Source: Rhynchonema sp. JSB1_4 (Eukaryota; Nematoda; Chromadorea; Monhysterida; Xyalidae). Taken from it: DNA of 64,000 nt. The notes below the pieces were generated by a model that had not been told where the DNA came from, did no database searches, and worked only from the letters and a program-made list of their open reading frames with translations. Positions 45,196 to 54,765 of this stretch are shown here, piece by piece (the stretch's first letter is position 1; every line of letters begins with the position of its first letter). Location: NCBI GenBank assembly GCA_030248065.1, contig JASAMV010002329.1, positions 1-64,000 on the forward strand, read 5' to 3'. Position numbers and translations under genes: made by a program.

Positions 45196-48100
45196 ATATG
45201 TAGCAGGTTACATAACTACGCTCAGCTGGACAAACAGGTACATACATACAAGAAGAGCCATTATTCAAACGGCAACAACACGTGTCACTTTTTTCATGAA
45301 TGTTCAAGTACATTATCAGTGTTATACGGCGGCGCACGTGCTTGCACCACTCATTTACAGTATACCGACGTTGGAAAAAGCTCAGATGACCAAGCGCTCA
45401 TGAGGTAAAGATGCGCATGGTCACACTGCTGTCAAGAATCACGTCAATGAAACTCAGGAGCTTGTATAAAAAGGTTACTTAGAAATTTTGGACATGTGTA
45501 AATTGTTAAAAACCATTGAATTGAACAGAATGAGCGCCTAAGACCGAAGTGGTCGTTTGTAATCGAATCCTAAGCTCAGACTCAAGTCAGACGAATAATT
45601 CGCTTGCACCGATCATAAGCCACAGATTCCCACAACGCTATAATGTGTGGCTCAGTGACCTGCCTCGTTGCTCAAATGATTCCGTCTCTTTTCCAAAAGA
45701 TTCGCTCTTTGGTCAAGAACGGTTCGACGTTTTTTAGCGTTTGTTTGGAATCATCATAAGCTTGCCAGTAACCGAAAGACCAAGTGCATGAAGAACTAAG
45801 GCCTCCATAAACGATTCGCACTTGAAAAGCTTGCGCAACCATAGGTGTGCACTGGGTGGGGTCTCCCAGGCTGCAATGAAGTTGTAAGGCACTTGTAAGG
45901 GCCACAACCTAGTTGAAATGCATTCAAATTCGCATGATTGTCATGATTAAAGCGTCGGTCACAATTGCAAAAAACGCAATCATTTGCACGACCGCATTGC
46001 TTGTAAGCAGCAAACGATGCGGTGGCGCATGAATGTAACAGCGACGCGGTCATTTGTAAGCAGTGAACAGACGACGCGGTGTCGTGCAAATAACATTCTG
46101 AAAATTTAGATTGACAACGCGGTTATTTGTAACGGTCGTGTGTTGTCTGCAGCCTTAAGTACTGGGGCGTGGGGCGCTTGCAAAAATTCACCATCATCTT
46201 GATTCATGGAGGTTTTCAATCATGCAATGGATACGAAGTCAAAGCGACTGAAAAATGTAACGCAATGTATAATACTAACAAACTTTCGTTTTTTTATGGT
46301 TGCACTAGCTTGCAGGTTAGGGTTATGATTCGATCAGTGCTCGTGCCTAGACCGTCTCAGCATGCATAGGCATAGTAACGAAGCAAGTTATCATCGTCTA
46401 AGTGTGCCTCTCCAGGTAAACACATAAACTGCTTACATACGTGGTCCCATATCAGGCAGGATTATACAGTACGTACGCTAACTTGTAAATGCGACGAGGA
46501 AAACGAAACTTGAGAGAGTCCAACCGGGTCAGCTACAATGTGGAAAAATTGCTTTGTGAACGTTTTATCCCCTGGTTTTACCTTACCTATACTGCAAAAA
46601 AAATCATCGTAGTTGGATGGTTGTTAAAAAAATCTCTGTGAGCTCATGTACTGTATGTTTCACTAAAAGCTTGCGTTGCTAATGCAACGTAATAAATCTC
46701 AACACTAAAATCATCATACAATACGTACGCAGCGCTGGTTTGAAAAAAACGACCGACCAGAAATGAGAGGTAATAAAACATTACACGTGAGTGAACGGAA
46801 CCAGATATAGCGGCCAATAAAAACAGTTTCTGCAACAACCTATTTCGAATTGGTTCGGTATTTGTATATTCGACTGACTGAGCAACGCAAAATTTACTTT
46901 TTCCCGTGAACAAAAGCTCCAATTTAGCTATTATGTACTTGCATACTATCATGGTGTATTTTCAACGAATCAACAAAAAACATGAGCGGTCCACCTATAC
47001 ATACACACAGTACATTCATAATGCATATATGTAAGCGATTAGCAGGGCGCCCTCCGTTCGTCAGCTGGTCTAGGCTCGCTTACAAAAACAAAATTTGAAA
47101 AAAGGGAGTGTAACGTTGCAGAGAAACGAGCCGGGTAGTTAAGAAAAAGCAAAAAACCTTTCGGGAATTGTCAGCCCTACACCACACATGGGTAGTAGCT
47201 GACCTGAGCACCAGCTTGGCACGAGAGAAAGGCGAACATAGAAGCGCCTCTTGACCCAAGAAAACATATTGTTGTGTGGTTTCGGGCGAAGTTCCCGTCA
47301 CGAAAAGAACATAAAGCGTTCTAAAAGGACCCCAAACCATGCCGTTGAAAGAGACCGAAATATTTTCATTCTTGTTTGAAAAAGCAGCTCACAGGTTCTT
47401 CAACTTTGCTATATGGTATCCTAACGCCTAGTTGAGCGCCAACGAAGCTTGGTTTTCAAAAGAACGGAAACCAAAACTAAGCGGGAAACGCAGTGCAGCG
47501 TCCAAAAACGAAGCCGTATAGTAGACAACTCTGCTCCGAATTCTTGGGTTCGGCATTGCAAACGTTCTAAGTAACATTTTCAAAAATAATTCGCACTAGC
47601 GCAGTACGCATAGCTTGACCTTCAGAACGTCAGTGAACCGGCGACGCCAAAAAGTGATCGGTGGACGAGCGTCACATAGGCAAGTCACTGTTTTGTGTCA
47701 GAATTGACAAAATGTCCAGCAAGAGTCGTCAGGCATATAAAGCGCATACGCACTCGCCTTTAAGCACACACACTAGGAAATTTGAAAAAAGCGTTTGATT
47801 TTGAAGAAAGATGCTTTTTTGTTTCCGTTGACCAACAGCGTCCGTTTTAAGTTCAGCTGGTTTCGTCAAATATTTAGATTGACCATATATGTATGGTTTC
47901 CTGTCAAACAACTATAGTTTTCAACGCGCTATATCTGTAACAGCTATCTTTCTTGAAAAGTTTGGGAGCGCTATTTCAAGGAAAAAAATGCAAATAAAAC
48001 AAACACCTTCAAACCAACGAAAAAGCGCATTATTATATAGTTCGTTCACTTGCCGCCGAAACAGTTGTGTGGTTTATGGAACGAAACGGTACGTGTGCGA

Positions 48101-50403
48101 AAACACATTGAGCCAAAACTCAAGTTGAAAGTCGACTGGTGACCGACGGCACTGGAGCGCAGCGCAAATAGATAAATGACACTTTCCTGCTTTTTGCACT
48201 TGTGGCGGTGTGTGGCGTCCAGTATTTCGGCCAAAACTGCCAGCAACATTCATGCGTGAGCTGTATACATTCTAGTCAACTCCGCTTGTCTACGTACGGG
48301 GTTTTCGTCAAAAGTCTGGCTTGACAAACACGCGACAATTTGGAAAACCTACTTTTTTGTTATTCTTTTCTGTTTGCGTTGGACAGCCATATATAGATTG
48401 ATAGAGCCGTGGACAGCAGCGCTCCAAAAGAAGCCAATAAAACTATAAACACTTTGAATGGAGAATTGTCTTCGGCAACGCGGACGCCTACGTATGTATA
48501 CAGTATGTACGTACCTGCTGGGCGCCCTTTTCGACATGGTCAAATCAAGCCATACACAGGAGCCAAAAGTGGGCAAATCGGGCGCGTGCCAAAAAGGAAT
48601 AGATATGACCAACACAGCACCCGCAGCCGCACGGACATGCAGGGGTGTCGCTTGTCTTGGCGCTTGAGCGCTCGCTTTGTCAAAAAAGCCACAAGGGGCA
48701 GCTGGGAAGAGAGCGGATGGGGCGCAAGCACCAGGCGATGCTAACCGCAAGTGCTTGTATGTAGAACATTGCATTTTTGTGAAAAGCACCCGAAAAATGC
48801 ACACATACAGCCGACCGACCGGCAGAGCGCTGCCAAAACGATGTACTACAGCATGTACATATGTCGGTACACACAATGCAGGGGCAGACATGCTATCTAA
48901 CCAGCCATAACGTCACTCTTCAACTATGAATGTGCGTATACCGCCTATACAGTGCACTCGCACAGGGTTACGCCGGGCACAAGCCCCAAACCAGTCTATC
49001 TATACTACAATATGTAAGGAGGCATATACACACACAACAACTATCTGCCAGCTGAGCCAGTGATAGTAAATAGTGTACTAGTAGGGGAACATATGACAAT
49101 TGCGAGCCGCGGTCTCTGGTTCCGAAAGCATTGGCAAGGCCTTCGGAGGGTGCTTTGGCTTCGGCCGACTGATAGAGACGACCAACGGCTAACCAACCAT
49201 GGCTAGTGCACTCAGCCACGCACTATGACAAGGTGGACGGTATGTAGGCCACGATTGCGCACTCATTGCAGTGACTTGGTAGAGTTTTTATTTTTTCTGG
49301 TCGTAATAAACGGTTTGTATAAAACAGCGTGGAACCAATAGCCTGGATCAATGAAAGTGGCATGTGCGGTCTTTATAGCTTGCAGTGAATAGGACATGTA
49401 TCTTCTTAAATTTCAAAACAGATAGTCGACGTTCAAAGCAGGCACGCACAAGTTCCGACGTTGATTTAAAGGTGACGTTATCAACAGAAAAAGTCGGCCT
49501 TCTTGTCTTTATCCTTCAAAACAGGAACAGATCATCATTTGGCGCGCGATGCCGAATGAATCATGAGCTTTCTGCGCAAACACACAACAAGTTGCGATGG
49601 GCACAGCGTGGTGCAACCGCTGGCGCGCTGACCTTCTAACCTTAGACTAACCCACAGCGGACGCAACTTTACTCGGTTTATGCTGCTGCTTCATTGCTGC
49701 TGTTCATGTGTGCTGCAGCAATGTGCTAAAATAGTGGTAATGTGAGAGCAGGCATGGACAAACATACAGCTGTCAGGGTGACACATGGACTTGTGCGTAC
49801 TGCTGGTACAATAGCCTGATGCGTCGGTCACAGAGATGCACCTGTTTCTAACCGGATGTTGCCGTTCCCACTCATATTAACGCTGTGAAAGCGATCGAGA
49901 ACTACTGGAACTGAAAAGCGCAGCGGTGCACCCCTATACCCATCTGATTACATAATGCTGCTGGTTTTTACGTGTCATCAAGATGTGCCTGCTTGCACCC
50001 CGTATACCCACCGTGATATTGAAACGTGTGCACATGTACCATACGTGAATATTATACCCACGTTTACTGCTATCGCGAATACTGTATATACTTGCTTGAT
50101 GACATACTGTGGGCTCTGTACGTGCATACGTCCACCTACATATATGTACATTATATGCACGCTGCTATGCCGAGTATCTGCCCATAGGTATCAGTGAGCG
50201 GACCAAAGTATGTATGTACGACATGTGTCCTGTATTGCAAGTAAACCTACTCAGTCGCAACGGGCCTCCGATAACCCAACGTGTAACGCTGCAGTATCAT
50301 ACATTATGGTGCCCGAACATACATGTGCTGAAGAAAAGCATTCTCGTTATTAGCACATAGGCCCGATTAGCATAACTAGTAAAAGTTTTGCCTGAGTGCC
50401 TTC
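45196..50403. other. Long stretch without a recognisable gene
   Basis: About 5.2 kb. A 180-codon - frame (48349-48891) overlaps open frames in other phases, lacks any known motif and is not supported. No transposon ends, tandem arrays or RNA genes were recognised. It could contain regulatory sequence or exons too short to see. Confidence 0.5.
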
Positions 50404-50612
50404 ATGATGCATACACTGTCGGAAAACCTGACTGTATGTCCTAAACAAGCACGAGGTACAAATTACGTAATAATGAAAAGAGGAGATCCTTTTGATGGGG
50501 TTACGCCAATGTTTCGTATCCTTGGATGCCAAACGGACGGCGTCAAAGACCGGAAAACCGAAGTGCTCGTCTATTCCGACATTTTATTTCCAATCCCTGT
50601 TTTTGACACCAG
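50404..50612 (+). CDS. Possible exon interrupted downstream by the Penelope insertion
   Basis: The frame contains 'TNYVIMKRGDPFDGVTPMFR' followed by 'ILGCQTDG' and 'VLVYSDILFPIPVFDT', and ends in a strong donor CACCAG|GTGAGTG at 50612. The donor lies in the first copy of the 376-bp direct repeat, so the same donor recurs at 54209. I do not recognise the family and found no partner exon. It may be chance. Confidence 0.25.
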
Positions 50613-50976
50613 GTGAGTGTTAAATCCTGTATGGTCTCACTCTCGTAGAACGGATGCTTCTGGTCCGCACAGGATTGGTGTGAAATGTGTTCGTTGCTGG
50701 TGGATGTGTGTGTGTGTCTGGCTTTTAAACAATCGTATTCAACATCAAATCCCCAGTCCATGGACACTCACATGTGCACCCATCACTTATGTTTCTGTTG
50801 CTGCAAATCCATTATTACGAAGCCGGCCGAGTCTGGATGTTGCAAGCATTATAGCTTGCGTCATGCAGTGCCACGGTATTTCACAAGCTCCAGCACTGCG
50901 CGAAATACCTATGTACTGTATGTGCGTGCCAACGCTACCGTACACGTAGAAGAAAGCAACACTGTATTGTAAATGT
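50601..50976 (+). repeat. Direct repeat flanking the PLE, left copy
   Basis: 376 bp from TTTTGACACCAGG to TATTGTAAATGT. It is near-identical to 54198-54577, where the only clear difference is two extra GT units in a GT run. It ends just before the PLE's short leader. Confidence 0.92.
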
Positions 50977-51009
50977 GTATTGTAAATCACTACCAAACTA
51001 CGCACAATC

Positions 51010-53838
51010 ATGCTTGTACATCGCGATTCAAACAAACACTCTTTGTTTTTGGACTCTTTTTGGACAAACAACTCCCAAAACCCCAACCCACCTTCAAATC
51101 TTGCGGTTTATCAAATACAAAACACGCATGAAAAACTTAAAATTATAAAAACTACAAACCAAGTCAAACACAAACATACAAAAGCATGCGACAAAAATAA
51201 TTGTAAAACATGCGACCATATTACTTCAAGAAATACAATCAAATCCAATGTCACAAACACAAGTTTCTGTAAACCTGGTACAGGTTATTACAACTGTAAC
51301 TCCAACAATATCATCTACTGCATAGAATGCGCAGTCTGTAACATACAATACGTTGGTGAAACAAAAAGAACTTTAAAAACACGCTTTCAAGAACACAAGC
51401 ACGATATTGAATACTCAACAAAAACCACACAACTTGTACAACACTTTACAAAACACGGTTCAAGGAACATGATGATATACGTTCTCGACGAACTTGAAAA
51501 TAGTAACCAGAATAAACAAAACCTTTTAAAAAAAGAACAAAACTGGATTGAAATACTTAACACAGCATATCCTTATGGTCTTAACGAAGTAGTTAAGGGA
51601 TATGGTTTAGCAACTAACACAAACCTTATGGAAGAAAGCAAACAAAATCCATACTTTACAACCAAATTAGATCGTCGCTATCGATACAGAGGAAACAAAC
51701 GTTCAAGAAGTAAGATCCTAGACACCAATGTACTCGAAACTGTAGAAAGTTTACAAAACCAAGATAACATGAACAACGTTTACAGATTCCTAAAAAGCTG
51801 CTCAAAAAAGACGTTAAATTACGCGTACAAGAAAATAAACTCGCATAACTGCGACCCAACCACCAAAGCCTTAATTATGGGCTTCTTTGTCGGATATTAC
51901 GACAAACAACTTACAAAACAACAACCAGATAGAAAGAAAGATAGAATTGTTGTTCCTTTCATCAATAAGCAGGTAGAAGTACTCAATCTCGGTCGTTTAT
52001 ACAACAACAAAACACTAAAACGCAAACATAACATCAATCACACTAACGACATAGAAATCGTTTACAAATACAACACAAAATTTTGTATGAAGTTGTACAA
52101 CTACAACTCCACTGTTAAAAACATCAACATAAAAGAATTTATCGAAAAATACAAACATAATAAAAATTCTTGCAATTGCAAGGAATCAATGTACACCGAT
52201 CCGATTCATGGTCACATAATCACTGGAAACCCTAAAGTGCTAAATATACCTAGCTTGGAAAATCTAATGCTGAAAGGAACCAATTACCGATCACCAAAAC
52301 AGTCAAATGCAAATAACATCATCCAAGAATGCATCAAACCTTTCAAAAAATATTTGACAAACAAACAAAAGTCTCACAATGACAACTACTACACTGAACT
52401 ATCAAAAATAATGACCAACAATTTGCGTAAATTCAAAATGCCAGAAATTTACCCAAATAATAATATACAAGAACACATTGACGCAATTCATGAAAAATAC
52501 GTCATCACATGCGTAGACAAAGCCAGTTACAACTACGCAATCATGTGCAAAACCTTCTACATCGAAACAATTCTAAAAACAATTGGTCTTATTGGTACAA
52601 ACAACACCACGTATGTACAATCCAACTACACCATAGATGGACTCAAACAATACCATGAAAGCATAACAAAAACCTTTATACCAAATTTCAAATATAATAG
52701 CGAACCAACTATTCCAAACCTTTATTGCATCCCGAAATTCCACAAAAACCCAATTAAATTCAGAGAAATATCAGGAGCAAGTAAAGCAACCACTAAACCA
52801 CTAGCCGAACTACTACTATACATTCTAAAATTCTTCAAAAAACACTTTATAGCGTACACTAAAAAATCAGAACACAGATCAAACAAAAAACTATACATCT
52901 CGGTAGATAACAGTTACCAAGTCGCTAAAACAATACACAATAAATTAAGCAATCGACATATATACAGTGCAGCTTCATACGACTTCAGCACTTTATACAC
53001 AGAACTAAAACATGACACCATACTTAAAGCAATGAATTTCCTAATCACATTACTTTGTAATAACCAAAAGCAAAGTATAGCCGTACCATACAATTACAAT
53101 TACAGCAAAATATTCTACTGTGATGACACTTTTACATCACAACGACATATTACATTTCATAAAACCAACATTATGAAATTAATTAACACCGTTCTTTCAC
53201 AATCTTACATCTCTGTGGGAAATATGATTTGGCATCAAATAAAAGGAATACCAATGGGAGGCAACGCATCTTCATTACTTGCAGACCTCACCCTTAGCGC
53301 AGAAGAATTCAAATTTCTTTCGCAAAAAAACAAAGGAATATACATTGACACACCAATATTTAGATATGTAGATGACACATTAGTCATAAACTATAATTTT
53401 GATAAAATACATAAAGAAATCTACCCAAAAGAACTTAAGCTCAATAAAGAAGCATCAAACAACACTATTAACTACTTAGATCTAACAATTGAAACAAAAA
53501 CGCAAAAAATACACTTATATGACAAAACAAATCACTTCAAATTTTGGATAAGCAAATACTTTGATGCAGATTCATGCGTACATTCCAGACTACTCAAAGG
53601 TATGATCACTGGACAGTGTATCAGATTCAACAGATTACTCGCTACTAAAGAACAATGGCTAGAAGCTGTTACACACATGTGTAGGAAACTTATGGAAAGA
53701 GGATTCAAAAAACCAGCAATCATTGACATCATACTACACTATCTAACCAGATATAGAAAACAATTATGGAAATACAACCTACTTAACAAAAAACTAATTC
53801 ATAAACACATAATTAAAAAACTCACCACAGCTATCTAA
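51010..53838 (+). CDS. Penelope-like reverse transcriptase with N-terminal GIY-YIG endonuclease
   Basis: 942 aa, uninterrupted. A Cys-rich finger (C60, C65, C68, H70, then C87, C96, C104, C107, C110) leads into a GIY-YIG nuclease at about 101-194: 'IIYCIECAVCNIQYVGETKR', the Arg/His helix 'LKTRFQEHKHD', then Glu in 'KKEQNWIEIL' and 'YGLNEV'. The RT follows, with motif A 'SYDFSTLYTELKH' (Asp658), motif B 'KGIPMGGNASSLLADLTLS', motif C 'FRYVDDTLVI' (YVDD 786-789) and 'NYLDLTIE'. Nothing resembling a nuclease follows the RT. In classical PLEs the GIY-YIG is C-terminal. The N-terminal order is that described for the Naiad/Chlamys clade. All catalytic residues I can place are intact, so it could be active. 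The first ATG is used; no in-frame TGA (Sec) codons exist. Confidence 0.93.
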   Translation: MLVHRDSNKHSLFLDSFWTNNSQNPNPPSNLAVYQIQNTHEKLKIIKTTNQVKHKHTKACDKNNCKTCDHITSRNTIKSNVTNTSFCKPGTGYYNCNSNNIIYCIECAVCNIQYVGETKRTLKTRFQEHKHDIEYSTKTTQLVQHFTKHGSRNMMIYVLDELENSNQNKQNLLKKEQNWIEILNTAYPYGLNEVVKGYGLATNTNLMEESKQNPYFTTKLDRRYRYRGNKRSRSKILDTNVLETVESLQNQDNMNNVYRFLKSCSKKTLNYAYKKINSHNCDPTTKALIMGFFVGYYDKQLTKQQPDRKKDRIVVPFINKQVEVLNLGRLYNNKTLKRKHNINHTNDIEIVYKYNTKFCMKLYNYNSTVKNINIKEFIEKYKHNKNSCNCKESMYTDPIHGHIITGNPKVLNIPSLENLMLKGTNYRSPKQSNANNIIQECIKPFKKYLTNKQKSHNDNYYTELSKIMTNNLRKFKMPEIYPNNNIQEHIDAIHEKYVITCVDKASYNYAIMCKTFYIETILKTIGLIGTNNTTYVQSNYTIDGLKQYHESITKTFIPNFKYNSEPTIPNLYCIPKFHKNPIKFREISGASKATTKPLAELLLYILKFFKKHFIAYTKKSEHRSNKKLYISVDNSYQVAKTIHNKLSNRHIYSAASYDFSTLYTELKHDTILKAMNFLITLLCNNQKQSIAVPYNYNYSKIFYCDDTFTSQRHITFHKTNIMKLINTVLSQSYISVGNMIWHQIKGIPMGGNASSLLADLTLSAEEFKFLSQKNKGIYIDTPIFRYVDDTLVINYNFDKIHKEIYPKELKLNKEASNNTINYLDLTIETKTQKIHLYDKTNHFKFWISKYFDADSCVHSRLLKGMITGQCIRFNRLLATKEQWLEAVTHMCRKLMERGFKKPAIIDIILHYLTRYRKQLWKYNLLNKKLIHKHIIKKLTTAI

Positions 53839-54065
53839 ACTGGGTAATTGTGACTCCCCGTTTTTTTTTTTAGAAAACACCCAGTTTTGTCGTAAACAGC
53901 ATTATGTTTTACTCATATTACTTATCGACATTGCAACAGTAATACAATTTACAATTTATTAATTTCTTAAATATTTTTTTTTCTTTTTTCTCGAAAAAGA
54001 CAATTTTTCTTTTAAAATTTATCATTTTTACTAAGTGAGTTTCACATGGCGATTGTGCTATTCGG

Positions 54066-54128
54066 CTGACGAGCGGGGGGCACAACGTCACGCCGATGGT
54101 CTCGAATACCCCGCGAAACCTAGGCGTA
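54066..54128 (+). ncRNA. Hammerhead-ribozyme-like core in the PLE 3' region
   Basis: It reads CUGACGA (54066-54072), then a perfect 6-bp stem GCGGGG (54073-54078) with CCCCGC (54109-54114), then GAAA (54115-54118), a palindromic CCUAGG and a UA (54127-54128) at the expected cleavage place. This is the conserved core with stem II exactly placed. PLEs are known to carry hammerheads. Against it: stem III is weak and I see no complementary stem I flanking the core, so it may be a decayed or partner-dependent ribozyme. Confidence 0.5.
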
Positions 54129-54197
54129 GACAGGACTCCAAATTAATTTTTTCAATAATTTGCTAAATACAACAGTCACACAATGCTCTCGCATCCC

Positions 54198-54577
54198 TTT
54201 TGACACCAGGTGAGTGTTAAATCCTGTATGGTCTCACTCTCGTAGAACGGATGCTTCTGGTCCGCACAGGATTGGTGTGAAATGTGTTCGTTGCTGGTGG
54301 ATGTGTGTGTGTGTGTGTCTGGCTTTTAAACAATCGTATTCAACATCAAATCCCCAGTCCATGGACACTCACATGTGCACCCATCACTTATGTTTCTGTT
54401 GCTGCAAATCCATTATTACGAAGCCGGCCGAGTCTGGATGTTGCAAGCATTATAGCTTGCGTCATGCAGTGCCACGGTATTTCACAAGCTCCAGCACTGC
54501 GCGAAATACCTATGTACTGTATGTGCGTGCCAACGCTACCGTACACGTAGAAGAAAGCAACACTGTATTGTAAATGT
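54198..54577 (+). repeat. Direct repeat flanking the PLE, right copy
   Basis: 380 bp, the second copy of 50601-50976. It starts directly after the PLE terminus. Confidence 0.92.
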
Positions 54578-54765
54578 TGTGACTGAAAAGTTTGCTTGCA
54601 CACATTTAACGTAACGAATTATAAAAAGTGCAACTTTGTTTATTCATTCTGGGGCGATGTGCATATTTTTTCATAGAGCTTCTCAGCTGACAGCGATGAC
54701 GTTTCTATCGTCCGTGTTGGGCTACCTAATTATCATGTTTGAAAACTCGTATAGTATCAATATAG

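Larger units (their letters stand above)
50977..54197 (+). mobile_element. Full-length Penelope-like retroelement (permuted, Naiad-like)
   Basis: The unit comprises a 33-bp leader, one 942-codon ORF (51010-53838), a 360-bp 3' region with A/T runs, a hammerhead-like core at 54066-54128, and a terminus GCATCCC followed by TTTT. The terminus is fixed by two independent truncated tails (30998-31091, 31757-31857) that end at the same place but in different flanks. The sense strand is A-rich, unlike host exons. The flanking repeats are nearly identical, so the insertion is probably young. Confidence 0.88.

Noticed and set aside
48349..48891. 180-codon frame on the - strand
   Set aside because: No motif, no splice context, and overlapping frames open on the other strand; a chance frame is more likely.
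51010..53838. Selenocysteine codons in the PLE ORF, as reported for some Naiads
   Set aside because: The frame has no internal TGA, and Cys codons are used in the finger region.
50601..54577. Long terminal repeats of an LTR retrotransposon around 51010-53838
   Set aside because: The ORF is a PLE-type RT with GIY-YIG, lacking gag, protease, RNase H and integrase, and the repeat lacks TG...CA ends.
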